Origin: Verrucomicrobiota bacterium
GTDB taxonomy: Bacteria > Verrucomicrobiota > Verrucomicrobiia > Limisphaerales > JAEYXS01
Reading direction: 5' to 3'
NCBI GenBank assembly: GCA_023431185.1
Contig: JAEYXS010000126.1
Coordinates: 1 to 64,000, forward strand
DNA length: 64,000 nucleotides
Positions within the stretch are counted from its first letter, which is position 1. The number at the start of each line of letters is the position of its first letter. The position numbers were made by a program, and so were the translations under genes. The notes beneath the pieces were generated by a model. It had not been told where the DNA came from and searched no databases. It was given only the letters and a program-made list of their open reading frames with translations. Positions 1 through 8,941 of the stretch are shown here, one piece after another.

Positions 1-851
1 AATACCCCCACACATCCTACTAATCCGGTGGGGCATCGCTGCCGCGAGGCCCTGACTCTTTCCGCATCTGCGTCATCGAGCCTCACCAGTGTGTGCGAAG
101 CTAAGGTCGCACTTCGCCCCTCTCACCTCGCACATCGCACATCTTCTGATGGTCCCATAAGGACTCGCCACCTCCCCGCCAAAGCAGGACACACCGACGC
201 AATTACACAACGCATCGCTATGTTTGATGACCTGGGATTCTTCGCCCTTCCCTTTCCGTCCCTGACCTGAAACTTGAGGCCAGAAATCTGAGACCGAGCT
301 TTACCCCGCCCTTTACCGACAACGAGTTGTCAGCACTGAGAACATTATCAGAAACCCTCAAGAAAACCATCACTTTTCGCTAAAATTTTCACCCAAGCTC
401 CAACCATTTCTCCCTCAACAACATCCAAAAACCCAAACTCACGTAACTCGTATTTTAGCATCCTGTTTTCCCTCCTCTCTTTGCGCCTTCTGTGCTTCCT
501 CACCCTGGCGTTCTGGTCGCGGTTGCGGCCATTTCTGATTCGCGTATTTAGCGTATTTCGCGGTTAGTTTTCCTTCGCCTTTTGAAATCCCTCGGATATC
601 GACCATTGGCGATTGGCTATCCCCTTGTAATAAGACCGATGCAACCGCCACCCGCCAAGAGACGAGGCTTTCACTAAACTTGGTAAGGACGACTTCTGGT
701 AGTCGAACTTCGACTGTCGTCCCTATGACGTTCCCTTGAGGTTCTCGCGAACCTTGAGCGGAAACATGGAAACACTTCAGCCTCGTAAATCGTCATTCTT
801 AAATCGCAAATTCCCCTCGAAGAAGGCAAAGTCCGTCTATAAACTATTTCG
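1..851. other. Gene-free leading region
   Basis: No convincing coding sequence is visible in the first 850 bases: the open frames are short, overlap on both strands and have no recognisable motifs. The stretch around 538-566 carries the motif CGCGTATTTAGCGTATTTCG, which resembles short intergenic sequences near 49349-49372 and 57577-57603. A hairpin can be drawn at 687-722 (ggacgac pairing with gtcgtcc) and a small palindrome near 739-759. It may be a decayed gene or the leader of the acetyltransferase gene; the sequence does not decide this. Confidence 0.5.
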
Positions 852-857
852 GTGACC

Positions 858-1301
858 ATGGAAAAACCATCCATCCTCCTTTACTCCGATTCCCTCCACC
901 GCGCCCAAGTCATCGCCCTCTGGGAAAAAGTGTTCGGCTACCAATCCGCCCACAATCAACCCGCCCTCGCCATCGATAAAAAACTCGCTGTGAAAGATGG
1001 CCTCTTCTTCGTCGCTGCGACGGGTGACACCGTCGTCGGCACCATCATGGCCGGATACGATGGCCATCGCGGCTGGATCTATTCCGTCGCCGTCAGCCCC
1101 GCACACCAACGCCAAGGCATCGGCACCTTGCTCATGACCGCCGCCGAAACTGCCTTGCGCAATCTCGGCTGCCTGAAGATCAACCTCCAAGTCATGCCCA
1201 ACAACGAAAAGGTCACCGCCTTCTACCAATCCCTCGGCTACGACGTCGAAGAACGCATCAGCATGGGAAAGAAGGTGGCAGAGAATATTCCCTCAGCGTA
1301 A
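858..1301 (+). CDS. GNAT family N-acetyltransferase (YpeA-like)
   Basis: About 147 residues, the normal length for a single-domain GNAT enzyme, which transfers an acetyl group from acetyl-CoA to an amine. Motif A, binding the CoA pyrophosphate, is readable as QRQGIG after a VSPAH strand. The upstream GTIMAGYDGHRGWIYSVAV stretch and the C-terminal FYQSLGY end are typical of the E. coli YpeA subfamily. An in-frame GTG at 852 could be an earlier start; the ATG at 858 was preferred because MEKPS leads straight into the fold. The substrate cannot be inferred. The next gene begins 4 bases after the stop. Confidence 0.85.
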   Translation: MEKPSILLYSDSLHRAQVIALWEKVFGYQSAHNQPALAIDKKLAVKDGLFFVAATGDTVVGTIMAGYDGHRGWIYSVAVSPAHQRQGIGTLLMTAAETALRNLGCLKINLQVMPNNEKVTAFYQSLGYDVEERISMGKKVAENIPSA

Positions 1302-1305
1302 CAAA

Positions 1306-2439
1306 ATGACACATCTCCAAATCATCCGCAGATCATTCTGCTTGCGTATCACGATTATCGCCCTGTGCTGTTTCGTAATCCAACTACACGCCGTCACCAC
1401 TAACAGCACGCCCTTATTCAAACTCTCCGACGTGCTTCCCGAGGGCAAACAGGAAATCGAGTTCATGACTCTCCAGATTTCTGAAAGAGGAATGGAGTTG
1501 ATGGCAAAATTTCAAAGCGCCACCGCCAACCATCGCGATTGGTTCATGGAATACGTCAAAAATGCTCCGGAAGGGCCTTTGCCTTATGATGAAAAACTGG
1601 GGCTGACTAAGGAAGAATACGCTGAATACTTAGGCACACTAACAAATCGTAAGCTCGTCTCGACGAAAACAAGCATCCCCTGCTTGTTTCAGCACGATGG
1701 CGATATTCTGACTCTGCACCTTGCGGAAACGGATACGCCGATAAGCAAGATTAAGTTGAACTTGGAAACTGGCGAACTAACCGCCTCGGTCGGTGCCATC
1801 GGCAAACCGGACTGGATCAGCAATGACGGCAGCTCAGGCGTGCTGGGAGCCTACGACGCTTGTTCCTGGCATTACGAAAAAAGCGACTTGGATAAATACG
1901 ACGTGCGGTTGTTTAAACTCGATATCTGGCGATTGAAACCTTCCGGAAGAATCTTGTGGCACATCCAGGATTCGGAAGTCGTGAACAAGGAAAGCAAGCA
2001 GGCATTCGAGGTCGTCTTCGAGCCCCAGCCAGCAAAAGATCATGAGGACATCGCCAGCACCACCACTCAAACCGATGACATGCAGTCTCTAAAGCGGCTG
2101 GAGTCTGTAGTTGAAGTGTGCCATAAGATTGGAAGGTGGACTTGGGGTGCGACTGGAATTTCAGCTCTTGTCGCAGTTTTACTTGGCTTTTCCTCTCGAA
2201 CCTTATCAAAGGCACGAATGCTCAGTTGGACGGCACTTGGGCTGGGCACGGTCTCTGTCATCGCCATGTCCACCATGACTTGGTTGGAGGTTTCAAATGA
2301 GAATCTCCCGCGCGGCACAAACGGCTACTACCTTTCGCTTATCTCAAAGACGGCAGGTGCCCCACTTCTCGCATTGATTGTGAACCGTTGGTGTCGCAAA
2401 AAACTAAAAACAGCCACAAATGCCCCTCCAGTGCCCTAA
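1306..2439 (+). CDS. Hypothetical membrane protein
   Basis: A 377-residue protein not recognised as a known family. An N-terminal hydrophobic stretch at about residues 14-30 looks like a signal peptide or anchor. A soluble region of roughly 230 residues follows, and the last 100 residues contain about three hydrophobic helices (near 280-297, 308-328 and 345-362) ending in a basic tail. This suggests an exported middle domain tethered to the inner membrane. It lies 4 bases downstream of the acetyltransferase gene and may be cotranscribed with it. Codon use looks protein-like throughout, so it is probably real, but no role can be assigned. Confidence 0.65.
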   Translation: MTHLQIIRRSFCLRITIIALCCFVIQLHAVTTNSTPLFKLSDVLPEGKQEIEFMTLQISERGMELMAKFQSATANHRDWFMEYVKNAPEGPLPYDEKLGLTKEEYAEYLGTLTNRKLVSTKTSIPCLFQHDGDILTLHLAETDTPISKIKLNLETGELTASVGAIGKPDWISNDGSSGVLGAYDACSWHYEKSDLDKYDVRLFKLDIWRLKPSGRILWHIQDSEVVNKESKQAFEVVFEPQPAKDHEDIASTTTQTDDMQSLKRLESVVEVCHKIGRWTWGATGISALVAVLLGFSSRTLSKARMLSWTALGLGTVSVIAMSTMTWLEVSNENLPRGTNGYYLSLISKTAGAPLLALIVNRWCRKKLKTATNAPPVP

Positions 2440-2478
2440 CTGCACATTGCTGAAAACTTGCCACTGAACACTCCACCC

Positions 2479-2787
2479 TCACGCCGCCTGCAAGATATGC
2501 AGCTTCACTGAAGCCACATAATCCTTAACCTTCGCGCGATAGTCTGTCATGTGCGGTGCTTGCAGGTGCGCCTCCAGCGCGGGCAGATCCGCCCACTTCT
2601 CCACCACCGTCACCACATTCTCCCGCGCCGCCCCCTGTGCCGGGATGGATGTCTGCATGTCGATCGTCGGGCCATACTCGAAACACCCATCCTCCGCATG
2701 CACCAGCGAGATGATCTGGTGGAACTCCTGTAAAAACGCCGCCCTCTTGCCGGGATGCACCTCAATCGTGGCTATGACATGGATCAT
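2479..2787 (-). CDS. ABM-domain protein, putative quinol monooxygenase
   Basis: A 102-residue protein of the antibiotic biosynthesis monooxygenase (YgiN-like) dimeric alpha/beta-barrel fold. The N-terminus MIHVIATIEVHPGKR, the central GCFEYGP segment, the VVEKWAD strand and the LEAHLQAPHM helix are all in the family's order. Members oxidise quinols or related aromatics without a cofactor, but the real substrate is usually unknown. The start at 2787 was chosen over an upstream ATG at 2817 because it begins exactly at the first beta strand. A second ABM gene lies at 58775-59080. Confidence 0.82.
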   Translation of the reverse strand: MIHVIATIEVHPGKRAAFLQEFHQIISLVHAEDGCFEYGPTIDMQTSIPAQGAARENVVTVVEKWADLPALEAHLQAPHMTDYRAKVKDYVASVKLHILQAA

Positions 2788-2882
2788 GGTGCCGTATTGC
2801 CAATGAAACAGGGCCAAATGTCAACCACCCAAAACAGCCTATTAGCAAAAATTGCTCTCCCCACAAACCCCGCGCCATCCGG

Positions 2883-2938
2883 TTGGACGTTGGACGTTGG
2901 ACGTTGGACGTTGGACGTTGGCCGTTGGACCTTGGACA
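2883..2938. repeat. Tandem heptamer repeat, 8 units of TTGGACG
   Basis: Eight head-to-tail copies of a 7-bp unit: five exact TTGGACG copies followed by TTGGCCG, TTGGACC and TTGGACA. The array starts 95 bases upstream of the ABM gene start and ends 6 bases beyond the 3' end of the ABC1 kinase gene. Period-7 arrays of different sequence occur at 6489-6516, 17356-17383 and, with only two units, at 25107-25120. They recall the heptanucleotide short tandem repeats of cyanobacteria. Their function is unknown. Confidence 0.95.
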
Positions 2939-2944
2939 TTAAAC

Positions 2945-4156
2945 TCAAACCCACTCCCGAAACTCCTCGATATACTTGCGCATATCCCGGATCAACACCG
3001 CCTCCGGCTTGCACCGCAGCACCATTCCATCCAGATACATCAGGCTGCGGATGATCGCGAAGATCCCCTTCTCAAACGTCATCCCCGCCCTTATACCCAG
3101 CTTGATCGTCTGCATCATCTTCCGCGTCAGGCTCACTTGCGCCACCGTCGCCCCCGCAAAATCCGCATACAATTCATTGAACTGCACCTTGAATGCAGCC
3201 AGCGCCGGCCCCGTCAACGGCTGCTCCGCCATCGAATTCAATGCCAAAGCGCACCGCTCATAATCATCCTCCGATAACCCGGCAAAGAACGCGAACAACC
3301 CTCTCCGTATCTTCGGCCCCACGTGCCCGATGTAACCCGTATCGATGAAGCACAACTTGTCCCCCGCCATCAGCACATTCCCCGGGTGCATGTCCCCGTG
3401 GAATGTCCCTGCGCAGAACATGTAGAACCCGTGGATGCGGAACAGCTCCAGCAACCGCTCATACCCCAGCGCCTTCTCCTCCAGCAATTCATCAAAACTT
3501 TTCCCGGCGATGAATTCCGACACCATCACGTTCTCATTGCACAACGGCTCGTGAACCTGCGCGAACCGCAGGCGCGACAGGTCAAACCGGTCCTTGTTCT
3601 CCTCATAGATTCTCCGCAACGTCTTCTGCCCCGCCACCTCGTTGCGGAGATCCAGCTCGCTCAGCGTATACTCAGCGATGTCATCCAAAATCCCCTCCGG
3701 ATCACCGGCCTTCTTCAACGCCGGATAAAAGAACGTCCCCGTCCGCATCAGTTTCTTAAGACTCGCGATGTCTGCCAGGAAACTCGCCCGCACATCCCGC
3801 TTCACCGCCTTGATCACCACCTCGCTGCCATCTTGCAACCGCGCCTTGTGCACCTGCCCTACGGAAGCCGAAGCCAGCGCCCGCTCCTCGATCGAGGCGA
3901 AGTGCCGCTGATAATCCCGCCCCAAAGCCGTCTCCAATAACGCCCGGAAATCCACGCCCGCCAATGCTGCATTCTTTCGGTAAAGCCGCGCCAGATGCTC
4001 GCACTTCTCGCGCTCCAGAAAATCGATGCGCAACGCGTGCACCTGGCCGAACTTCACCGCCAGCAATCCGAGACCCTCGATCCAATCCAGGTCCGGCAGC
4101 GTTCCCTTGCTGCCATAGATGGAATGCACCAGTTGACCGAATTGGATCCAGTTCAT
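2945..4156 (-). CDS. ABC1/UbiB (AarF) family atypical kinase
   Basis: A 403-residue protein with the hallmarks of the ABC1/UbiB family: the KFGQ signature at residues 35-38, an alanine-rich loop ALASASVGQV, a lysine in VVIKAV, the catalytic HGDMHPGN near residue 252 and the metal-binding FIDTG that follows. Family members are atypical kinases or ATPases linked to isoprenoid lipid metabolism, especially ubiquinone synthesis. The gene begins 8 bases after the stop of the CrtI-like desaturase and is presumably in its operon, which suggests a role with carotenoid or prenyl-lipid metabolism rather than quinones. That link is inference. The C-terminus lacks an obvious membrane anchor. Confidence 0.88.
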   Translation of the reverse strand: MNWIQFGQLVHSIYGSKGTLPDLDWIEGLGLLAVKFGQVHALRIDFLEREKCEHLARLYRKNAALAGVDFRALLETALGRDYQRHFASIEERALASASVGQVHKARLQDGSEVVIKAVKRDVRASFLADIASLKKLMRTGTFFYPALKKAGDPEGILDDIAEYTLSELDLRNEVAGQKTLRRIYEENKDRFDLSRLRFAQVHEPLCNENVMVSEFIAGKSFDELLEEKALGYERLLELFRIHGFYMFCAGTFHGDMHPGNVLMAGDKLCFIDTGYIGHVGPKIRRGLFAFFAGLSEDDYERCALALNSMAEQPLTGPALAAFKVQFNELYADFAGATVAQVSLTRKMMQTIKLGIRAGMTFEKGIFAIIRSLMYLDGMVLRCKPEAVLIRDMRKYIEEFREWV

Positions 4157-4164
4157 GGCGCACC

Positions 4165-5685
4165 TCAGACCTGCAGATTCTTCGAGACAAACCGCACCCC
4201 ATGCCGGCGCGAGATCAGGTTCGCCGCGATGCGTCCCGACTCATAGATCGTCGGCAACCCGCTGCCCGGATGCGTTCCGCCCCCCACCAGATACAGATTG
4301 TCCAGTTCCTCGAACTTGTTTCGCGGCCGGAAATACAGCATCTGCTTCAAGTTATGCGCCAGATTGAACGTCGCCCCGAACTGGATGTTCATCCCCCGCC
4401 AAGTCTCCGGCGTATAGACGATCTCTTCGCGGATATGCTGGCGCAGATCCTTCATCCCACCGCGTTGCTCCATCGCGTCAAGAACCCGCTCACGGAAAGC
4501 GCCCGCTTCCTTTTGCCACTCGATCTTCGCCGTGCAGTTCGGCACCGGCACCAGCACATAAACCGCCGAATGCCCCGCCGGCGCCAGTGTCGGGTCCGTC
4601 ACACTCGCATTGCGGACGTAGAATGAGATGTCCTTGGAGAGCACCTTGCTCTGGAAGATGTCGCTGATGTTCCCCTTGTAATCCCCGGCAAAAAAGATCG
4701 TGTGATGCGGCAGGTCATACACCTTGTCCAAGCCCAGGTACAGCATGTAGGTGGAGCAGGAATACTCCTTCGCATCCACCTTCTCCGGGCTGTATTTCGT
4801 CAGGACACCCGGCGGCACCAGATGCTTCATCGCGTAGCCGAAGTCCGCGTTCAGCACCGTCTCATCCGCCATCACGCGTTCGCCGCTGGCCAGTTCCACG
4901 CCTTTCACGTCGCGCCCTTCCAGCACCAGTTGCTTCACCGGCGTGTTCAGCCGGATATCCACCCCCGCCTCCCGGCACACCTTCGCCATCGCCTCGGAGA
5001 TCTCGCTCAGCCCGCCCTCCACATGATACACGCCGAACTCATGCTCCACATACGGCAGGATCGCGAACGCCCCCGGACAATCCCACGCCGACATCCCCAG
5101 ATACTTCGATTGGAACGTGAACGACAGCTTCAGCTTGTCCTCGTTGAAATAATCCCCCAGCACATCCAGCAACGCCCGCCCCAAGGACAGACGCGGCAAC
5201 GCCTTCAACAGGTCCTTGGAAAAATACTGCGACAGCGAGGCATAATCTTTTTGCAGACAGGGATACATCAGCCGGAACCGCTCCTTCTCCACCGTCATGA
5301 ACTTCTCGTAACCTTCCTTGCTGCCCGGGAACTCCGCCTCAAGTTGCTTCAACATCTCGTCCCGCACCGTCGTCGGCTCCAATCGCTTGTCCATGAACTG
5401 CAGGCGATACATCGGCTCCAATTGCACGCACTTCAGATAGTCATCGATATGCCGGTTCGCCTCCTCGAACACCTCGTCCAGGATGAACTTCATCATCAGG
5501 AACGTCGGCCCCGTATCAAACTTGTAACCGTTGCGTATGATGGCTGAATTTCGGCCACCGACCACATCTGCTTTCTCAAACAGTGTGACTTTGAACCCAC
5601 GCGTTGCCAGCAGCATCGCGGTCGTCAATCCGCCCGGCCCGGCCCCCACCACGTTGATCCGTTTCTGTCCCTCGGTAGCTTTCAT
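4165..5685 (-). CDS. CrtI-type phytoene/carotenoid desaturase
   Basis: About 506 residues, the usual CrtI length. The N-terminal dinucleotide-binding motif VVGAGPGG lies at residues 12-19 and is followed by the ribose-binding acidic end of FKVTLFEKAD and VGGRN. The C-terminal flavin motif NLYLVGGGTHPGSGLPT is intact. Enzymes of this family add double bonds to or isomerise C30/C40 isoprenoids such as phytoene or diapophytoene. The ATG at 5685 was chosen because it begins just before the Rossmann strand; the upstream in-frame extension has no family resemblance. No phytoene synthase gene is in the window, so the exact substrate is uncertain. It is followed by the ABC1 kinase gene. Confidence 0.88.
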   Translation of the reverse strand: MKATEGQKRINVVGAGPGGLTTAMLLATRGFKVTLFEKADVVGGRNSAIIRNGYKFDTGPTFLMMKFILDEVFEEANRHIDDYLKCVQLEPMYRLQFMDKRLEPTTVRDEMLKQLEAEFPGSKEGYEKFMTVEKERFRLMYPCLQKDYASLSQYFSKDLLKALPRLSLGRALLDVLGDYFNEDKLKLSFTFQSKYLGMSAWDCPGAFAILPYVEHEFGVYHVEGGLSEISEAMAKVCREAGVDIRLNTPVKQLVLEGRDVKGVELASGERVMADETVLNADFGYAMKHLVPPGVLTKYSPEKVDAKEYSCSTYMLYLGLDKVYDLPHHTIFFAGDYKGNISDIFQSKVLSKDISFYVRNASVTDPTLAPAGHSAVYVLVPVPNCTAKIEWQKEAGAFRERVLDAMEQRGGMKDLRQHIREEIVYTPETWRGMNIQFGATFNLAHNLKQMLYFRPRNKFEELDNLYLVGGGTHPGSGLPTIYESGRIAANLISRRHGVRFVSKNLQV

Positions 5686-5874
5686 GCAGTAGCGTCTGAA
5701 TTTTTTCGCGCTAACTACTACACCACGTTTGGAAAATTTCCTCCCGCCTGCCCCAAAAAAGTCGGATGATCGGTCTAAAAACACAACATCCCCTTGATTG
5801 CCAACAAGTTAAGCTGCGCAAAAAACTTGCTTCGTCAGGGAAATGATCATCTGCGTTTTCAACCATCGCCCCTC

Positions 5875-6429
5875 TCACGGCAGTTTCACCCGCTCCACCA
5901 CCACATACCTCGCCCCTTTACCGGACAACTCACTCCGATACAGCACCACCTCCTCCGCCATGTCTGCATTCGGCGGCAGAAACGTTCCGTTGAAAGAATC
6001 CATGAATGTTTGGAAACGCACCTCATTTTGCCGGTCCACTTCAGTTCGTGCCAATGTGATATGCGCTTTGAACTCTCGTGCCTCCGGATGACACCCCGCG
6101 ATCACTCCTCCCAAGCGTGATGCCAGTTCATCCATCCACTCGGCATTGTTCAGCCCCGCCCAGAGCACATAACGGCCGCACTGGCTAAAGAAACCCGTCC
6201 GCCCCAGGCGAAACACCCCGCCCTCCGCCCCGTTCAACCGCTCCCGCATCCACGACTGCACCACCGGCACCTGCTCCTCCGCCACCTCGCCCAGAAAACG
6301 CAACGTCACATGCCAGTCCACCGGTTTCGTCCAGCGCCCCTCCGGCCAGCCCGTGCGCCAATCCTCCAGGTAATCCTCCAATCCAGACCGGATGGATTTC
6401 GGCAAAGGGATGGCCACGAACAATCTCAC
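5875..6429 (-). CDS. thpR: RNA 2',3'-cyclic phosphodiesterase (2H family)
   Basis: A 184-residue 2H phosphoesterase. Both catalytic HxTx motifs are present: HVTL at residues 40-43 and HITL at 123-126. The protein starts with MRLFVAIPLP, typical of the LigT/ThpR subfamily. Members hydrolyse 2',3'-cyclic phosphates on RNA ends and were first described as 2'-5' RNA ligases. It stands alone, divergent from the reductase gene at 6638, with a 208-bp spacer that contains a heptamer repeat. Confidence 0.9.
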   Translation of the reverse strand: MRLFVAIPLPKSIRSGLEDYLEDWRTGWPEGRWTKPVDWHVTLRFLGEVAEEQVPVVQSWMRERLNGAEGGVFRLGRTGFFSQCGRYVLWAGLNNAEWMDELASRLGGVIAGCHPEAREFKAHITLARTEVDRQNEVRFQTFMDSFNGTFLPPNADMAEEVVLYRSELSGKGARYVVVERVKLP

Positions 6430-6488
6430 CCCGTCAGTTTCCCGCCGTCACTCAGGTTCATCAAGCTTTCCCCCATCCCATTTCGCTG

Positions 6489-6516
6489 TTGGCGTTGGAA
6501 GTTCGATGTTCGATGC
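6489..6516. repeat. Degenerate heptamer repeat, 4 units
   Basis: The region reads as four consecutive 7-mers: ttggcgt, tggaagt, tcgatgt and tcgatgc. It lies in the spacer between the divergent thpR and flavin reductase genes. It shares the 7-base period, and in part the TTGG core, of the array at 2883-2938. Confidence 0.6.
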
Positions 6517-6637
6517 TTCCCTTTCACCACCCCCGCCAAAGTCCTTTACACACCAAATTCCCTGCCTCTATCTTGGTTTGCCTTTTTATGGGCTCTTACA
6601 GGCCCTTTGTATCGTTTGAAACTGAAATTGAACTATT

Positions 6638-7360
6638 ATGGCGAAACAGATTGTTGAGATGGAGATCGAGTCGGTGGTGATGGAGCTGCCCGACGTCAAA
6701 ACCGTGCGCTTTAAGTGGCCGGAAGGCTATGACCCAGGCGACTTCAAGACCGGCCAGTTCATCACCGTCTATTGGCCGCATAAGCCCAAGTACAAGCGCG
6801 CCTACTCCCTTTCCTCCTGCGCCCTGGACAAAGGCTACTTCGAGGTCTCCATCAAGCGCGACGGCAAGATGGGCACCAGCGTCGTGGACTGGGCCGAAGT
6901 CGGCGACAAGATGTTCGTCATCCCCCCGGTCGGCAAGTTCCTCCCCGTGTTCGATCCCCCGGACAAGCATCTCATCTGCGTGGCCGGCGGCTCGGGTGTG
7001 ACGCCTTTCCGCGGTTTCGTGCGCGAAGCCACCGCCCGTGGTCTCCACACCAAGATCACCATTCTCTACACCGTCCGCACCCCCATGGACATCATCTTCG
7101 AGAAGGAGTTCCGCGAACTCGAAGCCAAGAACCCGCATTTCAAATTCCACGTCACCTGCACGCGCCTCGCCCCGGATTCCGACTGGGCCGGTCGCCGTGG
7201 CCGTATCACCCCGGAATGGGTAAAGAGCTTCGTGACCGATGCCGCGAACACCGTCTTCTACGCCTGCGGCACCAACGCCATGGTCGAAGCCGTGGAACAC
7301 CTCGTCCGCCACGACCTGAACCTGCCCAAGGAACAGATGAAGCTGGAGAAATGGGGCTAA
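6638..7360 (+). CDS. Ferredoxin-NADP(+)-reductase-like flavoprotein
   Basis: A 240-residue FAD/NAD(P)-binding oxidoreductase. The FAD-binding signature RAYSLSS is followed by the nucleotide-binding CVAGGSGVTPFRGF and the C-terminal YACGTNAMVEAV segment, in the order of the FNR superfamily. No CxxxxCxxC plant-type ferredoxin domain is attached, so it probably passes electrons between NAD(P)H and a separate acceptor. Neighbours do not reveal the partner. A strong hairpin at 7442-7481 should end its transcript. Confidence 0.85.
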   Translation: MAKQIVEMEIESVVMELPDVKTVRFKWPEGYDPGDFKTGQFITVYWPHKPKYKRAYSLSSCALDKGYFEVSIKRDGKMGTSVVDWAEVGDKMFVIPPVGKFLPVFDPPDKHLICVAGGSGVTPFRGFVREATARGLHTKITILYTVRTPMDIIFEKEFRELEAKNPHFKFHVTCTRLAPDSDWAGRRGRITPEWVKSFVTDAANTVFYACGTNAMVEAVEHLVRHDLNLPKEQMKLEKWG

Positions 7361-7441
7361 GCCCGATCTCATGAGCCCCAGACCCTCCATTCTCCACAGG
7401 AGAATCGAGCGCTGGACAGCTTCTCTTCGGAGATCAAATCG

Positions 7442-7481
7442 GCTCTGATCAGGAACATACCTGGTCAGAGCTTTTCCTTTT
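7442..7481 (+). terminator. Rho-independent terminator after the flavin reductase gene
   Basis: A 12-bp stem, gctctgatcagg with cctggtcagagc (one G-T pair), closes a 6-base loop aacata and is followed by ttttcctttt. It lies 81 bases past the reductase stop codon on the same strand. Confidence 0.75.
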
Positions 7482-7647
7482 GCTGACCAGTCCGCTTTGG
7501 ACGGCGGACTCTCCTTTCAGATCCTCGGTATGAGAGGATGCCCGCAGTTCAGCCTCAAAGGCGGTGCTGAGATGCGACTGCTGCTCTACACCTCCAACAG
7601 ACTTGCCCATCCCCACTCCTTCCGCCACTCTCCCCGCTGCAATCCCT

Positions 7648-8901
7648 ATGAACCGCCGCGCTTTCTGCATACTGCTTTCGGGCACCGCCCTTTCCCTGTC
7701 CCTCGGCTTGCACGCTGCCACCAGCCCCAACGACTGGCCCGCCTGGCGCGGACCCACCCGCGATGGCATCGCTGCGTCAGGTCAAAACCCGCCCACCACC
7801 TGGAGCGAAACGGAGAACGTTTTGTGGAAAGTCGCCATCCCCGGTCGCGGTCACGGCTCACCCACCGTCGTCGGCGACCGCATCTACCTGCCCACTGCCG
7901 ATTCCGCCAAGCGCACGCAATCCGTCCTCTGCCTCAATCGTGCCGATGGTAAACTCGTCTGGCAAACCGAAGTCCATAGCGCAGGTGCCGAACCCGGCAA
8001 GCAAGCCAACTCCTCCGCCGCCTCCGCCTCCGTCACCTGCGATGGCAACCAACTCTTTATCAACTTCCTCAACTCTGGTGCTGTTTACACGACCGCCCTC
8101 GACCTCAGCGGCAAAAAAATGTGGCAGCAAAAGATCTGTGACTACGTCATCCACCAAGGCTACGCCGCCTCACCCGTCGTTCATGAGTCACTCGTGATCG
8201 TCGCCGCTGATCACAAAGGCGGCGGAGTCGTCTCCGCCCTGGATCGCCAGACTGGCAAAGTCGTTTGGAGCCAGCCCCGCCCCAAGCATCACAACTACAC
8301 CACACCCTCCATCGTGAAAGCCGCTGGCCGCACGCAGATGGTCATGGCTGGTGGCAATGTCATCGCCAGCTACGATCCGCTGAATGGCAAAGTGATCTGG
8401 GAGATCGAAGGCTCCACCGAGGAATGCGTCACCACCATCGTCACCGATGGCACGCGCATCTTCGCCAGCGGCGGTTATCCAAAGAACCACGTCATCGCCG
8501 TCATGGCGGATGGCTCCGGCAAGATCGCCTGGCAAAACATCGCCCGCGTCTATGTCCCCTCCATGATCGTGAAGGAAGGCCACCTCTACGCCGTGCTGGA
8601 TGCCGGCATCGCCACCTGCTGGAAATCCGATACCGGCGAGGAACTCTGGAAGGAACGTCTCGGCGGCGAAGTTTATTCTTCACCCGTGATGGTCGGCAAC
8701 CGCATCTACGCCTCGAACGTCGCCGGCAAAACCTACGTCTACGAAGCCACGCCCAAGAGCTTCAAGCTCCTCGCCCAAAACCAGCTCGGCGACCAGGCCT
8801 ACGCCTCCCCCGTCATCTGCGGCAGCCGGATCTACCTGCGCGTCGCCACCAAGACCGAACCGCGCCAGGAATACCTCTACTGCGTTGGTGAGAAAAAGTG
8901 A
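7648..8901 (+). CDS. Exported PQQ-like beta-propeller protein
   Basis: About 417 residues. The N-terminus MNRRAFCILLSGTALSLSLG is a signal sequence, cleaved probably after LHAA. The mature part begins NDWPAWRGPTRDGIA, the entry strand of the PQQ-like repeat proteins common in Planctomycetes and Verrucomicrobia. It repeats the tryptophan-docking pattern G-K-x-x-W (GKLVWQTE, GKVVWSQP, GKVIWEIE, GEELWKER). These proteins fold as 7-8 bladed propellers; whether this one binds PQQ or is a scaffold is unknown. The start at 7648 was chosen because it begins the signal peptide. The gene converges on the large kinase gene. Confidence 0.85.
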   Translation: MNRRAFCILLSGTALSLSLGLHAATSPNDWPAWRGPTRDGIAASGQNPPTTWSETENVLWKVAIPGRGHGSPTVVGDRIYLPTADSAKRTQSVLCLNRADGKLVWQTEVHSAGAEPGKQANSSAASASVTCDGNQLFINFLNSGAVYTTALDLSGKKMWQQKICDYVIHQGYAASPVVHESLVIVAADHKGGGVVSALDRQTGKVVWSQPRPKHHNYTTPSIVKAAGRTQMVMAGGNVIASYDPLNGKVIWEIEGSTEECVTTIVTDGTRIFASGGYPKNHVIAVMADGSGKIAWQNIARVYVPSMIVKEGHLYAVLDAGIATCWKSDTGEELWKERLGGEVYSSPVMVGNRIYASNVAGKTYVYEATPKSFKLLAQNQLGDQAYASPVICGSRIYLRVATKTEPRQEYLYCVGEKK

Positions 8902-8941
8902 GGCAGCCCCCCGCGAGCAATTTTTAACCGCTCCAAAGCCC

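Noticed and set aside
2883..2938. CRISPR array
   Set aside because: The units are 7 bp with no spacers and no Cas genes are near.
4702..5547. 281-residue plus-strand frame
   Set aside because: Antisense to the CrtI-type gene, with a biased His/Gln/Leu composition and no motif.
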